Source: Lentisphaeria bacterium UBA1791
Lineage (GTDB): Bacteria > Verrucomicrobiota > Lentisphaeria > Victivallales > Victivallaceae
Length of the DNA stretch: 64,000 nucleotides
Assembly (NCBI GenBank): GCA_002314455.1
Contig: DCFZ01000049.1
Coordinates: 36,842-100,841, forward strand
Reading direction: 5' to 3'
Shown here: one piece after another, positions 45,296-51,997 of the stretch
Position numbering within the stretch: position 1 is the stretch's first letter
Layout of the letters: every line of letters starts with the position of its first letter
Made by a program: the position numbers and the translations under genes
The notes under the pieces: generated by a model
The model's input: only the letters and a program-made list of their open reading frames with translations
Told to the model about the DNA's origin: nothing
Database searches by the model: none

Positions 45296-46867
45296 TTATG
45301 GTTCATCTTCTTCGTCATCTTCGCGCAGCGGATCCTCAATCCGGCGAGAGATTCCCGTCGACATACTCTTGTCGGCGGGCATCCACGGCACATCAGGCGT
45401 AACGACTTCCGCTTCGGCGGTAACGATGACGTAGGTTCTTTCCTTGATGCTGGTCACGGTGCTGAAAAGGTATTTGATCACGGGGATGCGGCAGAGGAAG
45501 GGAATGCCGATTGTCTGCTCGACGTCGTTTTCCTTTTCGTAGATGGCGAGCACTTTTTCCTGCCCGAAACCGAGTGACGTGGCGCCGCAGATCAGCGTGG
45601 AGCTTTCCAGTTCCGAGCCGGTGTTGCCGCGTTCGACGATCGCCTTGAAAAAGATCGAATAGTCAAAGAGCACGCCGCCCTGCTTGGGAAGTTCATTTTG
45701 CATCTTGTAGTATTCCGGCGTCGAGGGGATGAAGCCGTTGGCGTCGACGGCGGCTTTGTCACTGCCGAGACAGATGAAAGGATTGACGATTTTTGCCTCA
45801 AGATTCGGCGGATTGGAGTGTTTTTCGCCATCTTCGTCTTCGGTGAAGCTTTTGCCGATGAACGAGCGGCCGAGGGTGTTTTTCTGAATGTTCTGGTATT
45901 CCGGCTGCATCGAAATGCGATAGATGAAAGGAGCGGTATCCGGTTGCTTTTCCTGAATTTTTTTCAGCAGCGCATATTCTTCCTCGTTGGCGACGGGAGT
46001 GTTGATCATCACCATGCTCGCGTGGGCAACCGCCGTCGCGGTACCCGACTGTTGCAGACAGCGGATGAAGCTCATATCAAACTGCGGCGCGGTAAAGAAG
46101 CCGCCCAATCCCCAGCTGGTGGTGAAATTGAACGCATGTTGCGCCAATTGGCCGAGCATTTCGTTGAGTACCATTTCTCCCGCATTGTAGCCGGCGGAAA
46201 ACAAATTGACGCCGGGGCCGTTTTTCCACGCGAGATAGTCGAAGCCCCAGTCCTTGAGGTCGCTGTCGCGCATCTGATAGTAGTTGATGCGCACTTGCAC
46301 TTGCGGCACCGGGCGGTCGAGCCGTTCGACGAAGCTCAACGTGCGCTTGGCGGCGTCGCTCTGATCGCGCCAGAAAATCGTGTTGGTCTCGGTGTTGACG
46401 TAGGCGGCTCCGCTGGAACTTGCGATCGTCGCATTGATGATGTTGCTGAAATCGACGGCGGCGCGGTAGCGCGGCGAATAGGCGATTCGGGTCAATCCCG
46501 TGCCGCGGATCGGCGACGTGCCGGGTTTGCCGGGGCGGTCAAGCGCAAGGATGATCTCATCGACGTAGGGAATGAAATCGCTCCCCGTTGAAACGAGGAG
46601 CGCGCCGGTGCCGTTATTCTGGTCGGTGACGCGGCGTACATTGGAATACGTGTTGTAGCGTTTGATCGCGGAATTGACAAAGGGAAGCATCTCTTCGGCG
46701 GAAACGTATTTCAGCACATAGAGCTTGCTCTCAAAGTGGATCTGGGCGTCGTCCTGCACGAGGTGGATCGTACGCGAACTCTCGTCGGCGGCGAGCGCCG
46801 CGCCGCCGAGAAACAGCGCGCTGCACGATACCGCCAACAACGGTTTGGGTATGAAAGAAACTTTCAT
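45296..46867 (-). CDS. secretin-like protein, paralogue of the next gene
   Basis: 523 residues with a cleavable signal peptide (about 1-26, ending AALA). The N-domain pattern YVLKYVSAEEMLPFVNSAIKRY and the strand NTETNTIFWRDQSDAA match secretin N-domains. The segment AWKNGPGVNLFSAG matches SWKNNEGVDFFSAG of the neighbour. The C-terminus keeps a secretin-like block (STLICGATSLGFGQEKVLAIYE, then IPFLCRIPVIKYLFS, RTYVIVTAEAEVV), though GG of the usual VIGGL is GA here. It ends in an acidic tail (EDDEEDEP). It probably forms or joins an outer-membrane complex with the neighbour; a hetero-oligomer is inference. Confidence 0.82.
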   Translation of the reverse strand: MKVSFIPKPLLAVSCSALFLGGAALAADESSRTIHLVQDDAQIHFESKLYVLKYVSAEEMLPFVNSAIKRYNTYSNVRRVTDQNNGTGALLVSTGSDFIPYVDEIILALDRPGKPGTSPIRGTGLTRIAYSPRYRAAVDFSNIINATIASSSGAAYVNTETNTIFWRDQSDAAKRTLSFVERLDRPVPQVQVRINYYQMRDSDLKDWGFDYLAWKNGPGVNLFSAGYNAGEMVLNEMLGQLAQHAFNFTTSWGLGGFFTAPQFDMSFIRCLQQSGTATAVAHASMVMINTPVANEEEYALLKKIQEKQPDTAPFIYRISMQPEYQNIQKNTLGRSFIGKSFTEDEDGEKHSNPPNLEAKIVNPFICLGSDKAAVDANGFIPSTPEYYKMQNELPKQGGVLFDYSIFFKAIVERGNTGSELESSTLICGATSLGFGQEKVLAIYEKENDVEQTIGIPFLCRIPVIKYLFSTVTSIKERTYVIVTAEAEVVTPDVPWMPADKSMSTGISRRIEDPLREDDEEDEP

Positions 46868-46899
46868 CTGGGAACCTTATCTTATAACTGGGGAAGTTT

Positions 46900-47325
46900 T
46901 TACAGAAACTGAAATCCGACGATCAGGATCTCGTCTTGGACTTTGCCGACAATGACGCGAAAGAGCGCTTCGCCTTTGATCTTTTCACCCTCTTTGTTGC
47001 GGCGTTCAAAGGAAATTTTCCAGACATAGGGGGTGAAGACCGGCATGTCGATGGTCGTGAGATAACGAAATCCGGTCGGCTCGCCCAGCGAGTCGACGAT
47101 CTGATAACGGTACACGATGAAATTGAAGTTTTTCAGTTTTTCTTCCGGCAGCAACGAGTTGAATTTTTCCGGTTGATTCAGGATGAACGCGAGAAGCAAT
47201 TCGCGCGCTTTCTGATATTCCACCGTTGTCGGTTCTGTTTCTTCCGGAAGTTCCGAGATGATCGTGCATCCCGAAATGATCAACCCGCCGAGCAGGGCGA
47301 GCAACCACCGCGTGATCTGTTTCAT
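46900..47325 (-). CDS. small lipoprotein, first gene of the secretin operon
   Basis: 141 residues. A lipoprotein signal has the lipobox LIISGC (Cys20). The mature part is mostly helix then beta (VEYQKARELLLAFILNQPEKF; FNFIVYRYQIVDSLGEP; ALFRVIVGKVQDEILIVGFQFL). No family is recognised. By position and size it could act like a pilotin for the secretin-like proteins encoded after it; this is inference from context only. The ribosome site AAAGGA precedes the start. It is transcribed from the promoter at 47382-47410, with 32 bases to the next gene. Confidence 0.75.
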   Translation of the reverse strand: MKQITRWLLALLGGLIISGCTIISELPEETEPTTVEYQKARELLLAFILNQPEKFNSLLPEEKLKNFNFIVYRYQIVDSLGEPTGFRYLTTIDMPVFTPYVWKISFERRNKEGEKIKGEALFRVIVGKVQDEILIVGFQFL

Positions 47326-47381
47326 CGAAATATCCTTTCAGTAATATTGGTTATCAGTGTTGATAGCTTTTGCTGAAAGAT

Positions 47382-47410
47382 AATATATCACAAAAAAGCC
47401 TCCGTTTCAA
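47382..47410 (-). promoter_or_regulatory. promoter of the lipoprotein/secretin/MarR operon
   Basis: Minus-strand TTGAAA (47410-47405), 17-base spacer, TATATT (47387-47382). The -35 is exactly the loop of the terminator hairpin of the preceding gene, and that terminator's T-run lies in the spacer. Confidence 0.8.
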
Positions 47411-47418
47411 GCGGAGGC
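47391..47418 (-). terminator. terminator of the repeat-protein gene, overlapping the next promoter
   Basis: A perfect 7-bp GC-rich stem (47398-47404 with 47412-47418) has a 7-base loop. It is followed on the minus strand by six T (plus-strand A at 47392-47397). Confidence 0.88.
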
Positions 47419-47447
47419 AAGAAAAAATCGGAAAAAAGGCGGCGGCT

Positions 47448-47873
47448 TTACATGTCTTCGAGCATCAGCACCATAAAGATGACCAGCTTGGGGTCGTCGC
47501 CGTCGAAGTAGATCACCTGATGGCCGTCGCTGTAACGGTAGATGCGGTCGTCGCGACGGTAATACAATTGGTGTCCATCGCTATACCGGTAAAGCCGATG
47601 ATCGCGGATGTAGTAGAGCTGATGGCCGTCGCTGTAACGGTAGATCGCGTTGTCGCGTATGTAATAGACTTGATGACCGTCGCTGTAGCGGTAGACCCGG
47701 TTGTCGCTGATGTAGTAGAGTTGATGGCCGTCGCTGTAGCGGTAGATGCGGTTGTCGCGGGTGTAGAAGATCTGGTGACCGTCGCTGTAGCGGTAATAGC
47801 GCGCGTCGCCGCGGAGACACCACGGAAACGCCATTGCAACCAGCAATCCGGCAAAAAGAAGCGTTTTTTTCAT
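47448..47873 (-). CDS. secreted protein built of six 17-residue Tyr/His/Asp repeats
   Basis: 141 residues from ATG 47873 (AGGGG upstream). A signal peptide covers about 1-24. Residues 27-127 are five complete and one partial copy of a 17-residue unit with consensus YRYSDGHQLYYIRDNRI. Variation is confined to a few positions (Leu/Val/Ile at 9, Ile/Thr/Arg at 12, last residue). A short hydrophobic tail (KLVIFMVLMLEDM) ends the protein. Each unit could make a beta-hairpin, giving an elongated, Tyr- and His-rich surface strand suited to binding carbohydrate or metal, or to self-assembly; none is proven. No known family is recognised. It is 13 bases downstream of the DUF349 gene in the same direction. 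Confidence 0.8.
   Translation of the reverse strand: MKKTLLFAGLLVAMAFPWCLRGDARYYRYSDGHQIFYTRDNRIYRYSDGHQLYYISDNRVYRYSDGHQVYYIRDNAIYRYSDGHQLYYIRDHRLYRYSDGHQLYYRRDDRIYRYSDGHQVIYFDGDDPKLVIFMVLMLEDM
47493..47795 (-). repeat. 51-bp tandem repeats
   Basis: Five full and one partial copy of a 51-base unit encode YRYSDGHQ-x(9). All units are in frame inside one short gene, so this is not a CRISPR array. Confidence 0.95.
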
Positions 47874-47886
47874 TGGATTTCCCCTT

Positions 47887-49620
47887 TTATTTGACGAGCA
47901 ACAGTTTAACTTGCTCAAAACGCGGTTGAAGTTCTGCTTTTGCCGCCGGTTCGAGCCAGAGAATTGCTTCGTAAGTTGCGATCACGCGCGCATAATCTTT
48001 CTTTTCATCGCGCGCGTTGCCGAAACCGGAGTTGCCGATGATCGCCGCCTGCAGTTCAGCGGCGAGATCGAGCGGCTTCTCTTCGCCGCAACCGGCGGCG
48101 CTTTCCAGCTCGGCGAGGAGTTTTTCCGCCTCGTTGCGCGCCGACTGGAGCGCGCGGTCGACCTTTTGCCGGGCGGCGCCATCGCCTTGGATCGCCGCGG
48201 CGATGTTTTTCGCCATCGGGGCGATCTTGGGCAGTTCGGGGATTGCGGGTGCTTCCACCGGATTTCCTGCGCAGAAATCGAGATAAAGCTTCAGCCACAA
48301 GTCGTGCGCCGCGGCGGATTCTTCGTGCGCTTTGGCGGCGCGTTCGCGCTGTGCCTTGGCGAGCGCGGCGTCGAATTCCAGTTTCGCCTTGCGCTCCGCG
48401 TCAAACGTGCGACGATTGGCGATCTTGCGGAATTCCCCGGCGATTTCGGCGGCGCGGCGCTGATTGGCGATCGGGTCGGCGGCGAGCGTTTTAAGCTCCG
48501 TCAACAGCGCTTCGCTCTCGGCGTCGCGCTTGGCGAATTCCTCGTGGCGCTGATCGAAAAAGTGCGACATCGCCGCGTCGAAAAGTTTCTGCAGGCGGAT
48601 CTCTTCGCGCCCCGCGTGTTGCCCCGTTTTGTATTTCTCGCGCAACGCCTTGGCGGCGCGTACATCCTGCAAATTCTGCGCTTCGGCGATCAGCGCCTCG
48701 CGCTCCTTGACGGCGGCGGCGTATTTGCTTTCCAACTCGCTGTAAAAGGCGCTTCTCGCCTTGAAAAAGGCGTCGGCGGCGGTGTGGAAACGCTTGAAAA
48801 GTTCCCCCTCTGCATTGCCGCAATGAGGGAGCGTTTTCCACTGGCTCTGCATCGCCTTGATCCGTTCGGCGCTGGCGCGCCAGTCGGTCGAATTCTGCAA
48901 GGCTTCCGCCTCGGCGCAGAGTTGTTCTTTGACGGAAGCGGATTCTTTTTGCGCCTGCCGTCTGCCGGAAAAATATTCGTCGATCTTGTGCTGTAAACTG
49001 CGGGTGAGCTCCAGATATTTCTGATTGCTCTCGTCAAGCTTTTCCTTGGGGACGCTGCCGAGCGTTTTCCACTTGGCGCGCAATTCCTGCAGTTTTTTTG
49101 CCGCGCCGGGCAGATCGGCGCCCGACAAAGCGTTGAGCTTTTCCAATTCCTTGCAGATATCCAGTTTCAGCGTGTAGCTTTCCCAGCGGGCATAGTCGAG
49201 CGTGGCGAAATGCATTGAGAGCATTTCGCTTGCGCGGCGATAGACTTCCTGATAGCGCTTGGCGGCTTCGCGGGGCAAATGGCCGAGCGCAGTGATCGCC
49301 TTTTCGATCTCGAGCTTGCCGGCGTGCAACTTTTCCATGTCGTTGGCATCGCAAAGCGCCGCAAGTTTCGCCGTGAGCGCATCCGCTTCGGCGGAACGTT
49401 GTTTTTCTTTTTCGGCATCGGCGGCGAAACGCGCCGCGAGCGGGTCGCCCAAGGCGGAAAAGAGCAGTTTTTCCGTATCGTCGTGGGGCAGGGCGTCCCA
49501 TTGCGCTTTGATCTTTTCGTATTCCTGTGCCGTTGCCAGTTCGTTGGCGTCGGCGAGCGACTGAAGTTTTTTCAAGAGCAGTTGTGCCGTTTCCGGCGCG
49601 GTCAAGTTGTTTTCCGCCAT
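47887..49620 (-). CDS. DUF349 repeat protein
   Basis: 577 residues from ATG 49620; M at 49635 lacks a ribosome site. The protein is almost entirely charged helix, built of several DUF349 units of about 75 residues. Each carries the pattern W-K-x-L-G-x-(V/L)-P-x-E or W-K-T-L-P followed by F-x-x-A-x-D-x-F (ELRAKWKTLGSVPKEK; MQSQWKTLPHCG; RFHTAADAFFKAR). There is no signal peptide or membrane segment. DUF349 proteins are cytoplasmic; their molecular role is not established. It lies divergent to htpG, with its own promoter, and shares a transcript with the tandem-repeat protein. Confidence 0.85.
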   Translation of the reverse strand: MAENNLTAPETAQLLLKKLQSLADANELATAQEYEKIKAQWDALPHDDTEKLLFSALGDPLAARFAADAEKEKQRSAEADALTAKLAALCDANDMEKLHAGKLEIEKAITALGHLPREAAKRYQEVYRRASEMLSMHFATLDYARWESYTLKLDICKELEKLNALSGADLPGAAKKLQELRAKWKTLGSVPKEKLDESNQKYLELTRSLQHKIDEYFSGRRQAQKESASVKEQLCAEAEALQNSTDWRASAERIKAMQSQWKTLPHCGNAEGELFKRFHTAADAFFKARSAFYSELESKYAAAVKEREALIAEAQNLQDVRAAKALREKYKTGQHAGREEIRLQKLFDAAMSHFFDQRHEEFAKRDAESEALLTELKTLAADPIANQRRAAEIAGEFRKIANRRTFDAERKAKLEFDAALAKAQRERAAKAHEESAAAHDLWLKLYLDFCAGNPVEAPAIPELPKIAPMAKNIAAAIQGDGAARQKVDRALQSARNEAEKLLAELESAAGCGEEKPLDLAAELQAAIIGNSGFGNARDEKKDYARVIATYEAILWLEPAAKAELQPRFEQVKLLLVK

Positions 49621-49651
49621 AATGATGCCTCGCAATTCTTTGGATATTCAA

Positions 49652-49680
49652 AAAATAATCCAAAAATGATGTTTTTTCAA
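49652..49680 (-). promoter_or_regulatory. promoter of the DUF349 gene
   Basis: Minus-strand TTGAAA (49680-49675), 17-base spacer, TATTTT (49657-49652). It stands back to back with the htpG promoter. Confidence 0.6.
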
Positions 49681-49700
49681 CTGAAAAAAAGCGATTTCCC

Positions 49701-49729
49701 TTGATTTTTTTGTGAAAAATCGCTATATT
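49701..49729 (+). promoter_or_regulatory. htpG promoter with flanking inverted repeat
   Basis: TTGATT (49701-49706), 17-base spacer, TATATT (49724-49729). A perfect 8-bp inverted repeat AGCGATTT/AAATCGCT (49690-49697 and 49717-49724) brackets the -35 and touches the -10, so it could be an operator. It is not the CIRCE sequence. Confidence 0.7.
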
Positions 49730-49785
49730 TTAAAATGACATCAAAAGGAAAAGCTCCTTGCGGTCAGTCATTTTAAAGATAGGAG
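49729..49785 (+). promoter_or_regulatory. structured htpG leader, possible thermosensor
   Basis: A perfect 11-bp AT-rich stem (49729-49739 with 49767-49777) encloses an inner AAGGA/TCCTT hairpin. The CTCCT at 49754-49758 can alternatively pair with the AGGAG ribosome site at 49781-49785. Two competing folds around a heat-shock gene's ribosome site suggest temperature or translational control. Inference only. Confidence 0.45.
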
Positions 49786-49794
49786 TGTGATTTT

Positions 49795-51675
49795 ATGGCA
49801 AAAACTCAAGAATTTAAAACCGAAGTGCGGCAGTTGCTCAATTTGATGATCAACTCGCTCTACTCGAATCGCGATATCTTTTTGCGCGAATTGATCGCCA
49901 ACGCCGCCGACGCGCTTGACAAGGCGCGCTTCGAGAGCCTGACGAAACCGGAACTCGCCGACAAGTGGCAGATCAGGATCACCTTTGACAAAGAAGCAAA
50001 AACGCTGACGATTTCCGACAACGGCATCGGTATGAATGAAGCCGAGGTCGTTGAAAACATCGGCACCATCGCCAAGAGCGGCACCCGCGCCTTTTTGCAG
50101 ATGATGCAAGCGAGCAAGGAAGCCAAAGGCGATCTGCCGGAAATGATCGGTCAGTTCGGCGTCGGTTTCTACTCGGCTTTCATGGTCGCCAACAAGGTCG
50201 AAGTCCGCAGCAAAAAGCGCGGTTCCGACGATCCCGCCGTCTTGTGGACGAGCGAGGGCGAGGGCAGTTTCACGACCGACGCGGCGCCTGATTACAGCGC
50301 CGTCGGCACCGAGATCAAACTTTTTCTCAAGGATGACGCCGAGAAATATCTCGACCGCTGGATGATCGTTTCGCTGATCCGCAAGTACAGCGACTACATC
50401 GAATATCCGATCGTCGTTCCGCAGGAAAAGGAAAACGAAGACAAGAGCAAGACGATGGTCGACGAGGTCGTCAATTCGCAAAAGGCGATCTGGTTGCGCA
50501 AGCCGAGCGAAGTCACCGAGGATGAATACAAGAGCTTTTACAGCCACCTTTCCAATTTCGGCGGTACCGAATACCTCAAGGCGATCCACATGGCGGCGGA
50601 AGGCGCGAGCGAGTTCAAGGCGTTGCTTTTTCTCCCCAAGGAAGCGCCGTTCAATTTGCTGATGCCGGAGATCCAGAAAAAAGGACTTCAGCTTTACGTC
50701 AAACGCGTTTTCATTACCGACGAATGCAAGGCGCTGTTGCCCGATTATCTGCGCTTTGTCTGCGGCGTCGTTGATTCGAGCGATCTGCCGCTGAACGTTT
50801 CGCGCGAGATCCTGCAGGAAAATCCGTTGCTCGGGCGCATCGAAAAGGCGGTCACCGCCAAGATTCTCGGCGAATTGAAACACCTGTTGGAAAACGAACG
50901 CGAAAGTTACGAGAAATTTTTTGATCAGTTCGGCCGCGTTTTGAAAGAGGGTATCCATACCGATTTCGCCAACGGCGACAAGCTGAAAGATCTCGTGCTT
51001 TACGAAACGATGAATGGCGAACGCGGCAAAAAGATCACGCTTGCCGAATACGTCAAGGCGATGCCGGAAAATCAGAAGGAAATTTTCTATATTTCCGGCG
51101 ACAAATATGAAGCGGTCGCTTCCAACCCCGCGCTGGAATATTTCCGCAAAGCCGGTTTCGACGTGCTCTTTATGACTGATCCGATCGACGAATGGATTAT
51201 GCAGTCGATGTTCCAGTACGACAAGAAAAATTTCAAGTCGATCACCAAGGGTGATTTTGCGATCGACGGCGTTGCCGACAAGAGCAAGGAAGCCGCTGAA
51301 AAATACGCGAAACTTGTCGAATACCTCAAAAAGGAGTTTGCGACCGAGTTGAGCGATGTGCGCTTTTCGGCGCGTCTGACCGACAGTCCCTGCTGTCTGA
51401 TTACCGAGGGCAACGCGATGAGTCCCCATCTAGAGCGGCTTTTCCGCGCGATGCATCAGGAAGTGCCTGTCAGCAAGCGTATTCTTGAACTCAATGCGGA
51501 GCATCCGCTCGTTGAAAAATTGCAGTCGCTGGTCGAAAAGGGGGACGACCCCGAACTCGCAAACTATGTGCGCGTGTTGTACGATCAGGCGCTTTTGATC
51601 GAGGGTAGTCCCATCCCCGATCCCGCTGAATTCGCCAAACGCGTGACGACGCTTTTGAGCAGCGCGTTGAAGTAA
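49795..51675 (+). CDS. htpG: molecular chaperone HtpG (Hsp90)
   Basis: 626 residues, the usual bacterial length. The N-terminal GHKL ATPase domain shows FLRELIANAADALDKARF, SDNGIGMNEAEVVENIGTIAKSGT and GQFGVGFYSAFMVA. The middle domain has LPLNVSREILQ with the catalytic-loop Arg, and the C-terminal dimerisation domain follows. It is an ATP-driven cytoplasmic chaperone for late folding of client proteins. AGGAG at 49781-49785 is 9 bases before ATG 49795. Its leader is structured. tRNA-Ser begins 12 bases after the stop and may share its transcript. Confidence 0.97.
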   Translation: MAKTQEFKTEVRQLLNLMINSLYSNRDIFLRELIANAADALDKARFESLTKPELADKWQIRITFDKEAKTLTISDNGIGMNEAEVVENIGTIAKSGTRAFLQMMQASKEAKGDLPEMIGQFGVGFYSAFMVANKVEVRSKKRGSDDPAVLWTSEGEGSFTTDAAPDYSAVGTEIKLFLKDDAEKYLDRWMIVSLIRKYSDYIEYPIVVPQEKENEDKSKTMVDEVVNSQKAIWLRKPSEVTEDEYKSFYSHLSNFGGTEYLKAIHMAAEGASEFKALLFLPKEAPFNLLMPEIQKKGLQLYVKRVFITDECKALLPDYLRFVCGVVDSSDLPLNVSREILQENPLLGRIEKAVTAKILGELKHLLENERESYEKFFDQFGRVLKEGIHTDFANGDKLKDLVLYETMNGERGKKITLAEYVKAMPENQKEIFYISGDKYEAVASNPALEYFRKAGFDVLFMTDPIDEWIMQSMFQYDKKNFKSITKGDFAIDGVADKSKEAAEKYAKLVEYLKKEFATELSDVRFSARLTDSPCCLITEGNAMSPHLERLFRAMHQEVPVSKRILELNAEHPLVEKLQSLVEKGDDPELANYVRVLYDQALLIEGSPIPDPAEFAKRVTTLLSSALK

Positions 51676-51687
51676 AACGACATCCAA

Positions 51688-51775
51688 GGAAGAGTGGTCG
51701 AGTGGTTTAAGGCAACGGTCTTGAAAACCGTCGAGCGGCAACGCTCCGAGGGTTCGAATCCCTCCTCTTCCGCCA
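51688..51775 (+). tRNA. tRNA-Ser (anticodon UGA)
   Basis: An 88-base cloverleaf with encoded CCA (51773-51775). The acceptor stem is GGAAGAG/CTCTTCC (51688-51694 with 51765-51771), the discriminator base is G, and the long class II variable arm is typical of serine tRNA. The T-arm has GGTTCGAATCC. The anticodon loop CTTGAAA gives TGA at 51722-51724, reading UCA-type serine codons. It may be the attachment site for the phage-derived segment that follows. Confidence 0.97.
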
Positions 51776-51793
51776 TAATTTTATACTAAAATT

Positions 51794-51826
51794 AAGCCGC
51801 AGATTAACTTTTGCGGCTTTCTTTTT
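51794..51826 (+). terminator. terminator after tRNA-Ser
   Basis: An 8- to 9-bp stem (51794-51801 with 51812-51819) has a 10-base loop and is followed by TTTCTTTTT. Confidence 0.85.
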
Positions 51827-51997
51827 GCCCCAAATTAGTCCCCACTTTTTACAACGAATGTTTTTAGGCGGATACTTTACGCCGACAACAAGGAAGCGAT
51901 CGACGAGTATGCCGGTGAAAACGGTTACTCCACCGCGAGCGAGGAATTTCAGCGGCGCGCGACAATCGGTTATTTCGATGCGCGCGAACTGCCCAAG

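Noticed and set aside
47493..47795. Regular repeats suggesting a CRISPR array
   Set aside because: The 51-base units are contiguous, in frame, and encode a repeated peptide; there are no unique spacers and no cas genes.
49690..49724. CIRCE/HrcA operator at htpG
   Set aside because: The inverted repeat is AGCGATTT-N19-AAATCGCT, unlike TTAGCACTC-N9-GAGTGCTAA.
51688..51830. Clear att direct repeat of the tRNA-Ser end
   Set aside because: I could not find a second copy of the tRNA 3' end near 58.5 kb by eye, so an attachment site is only suggested by position.
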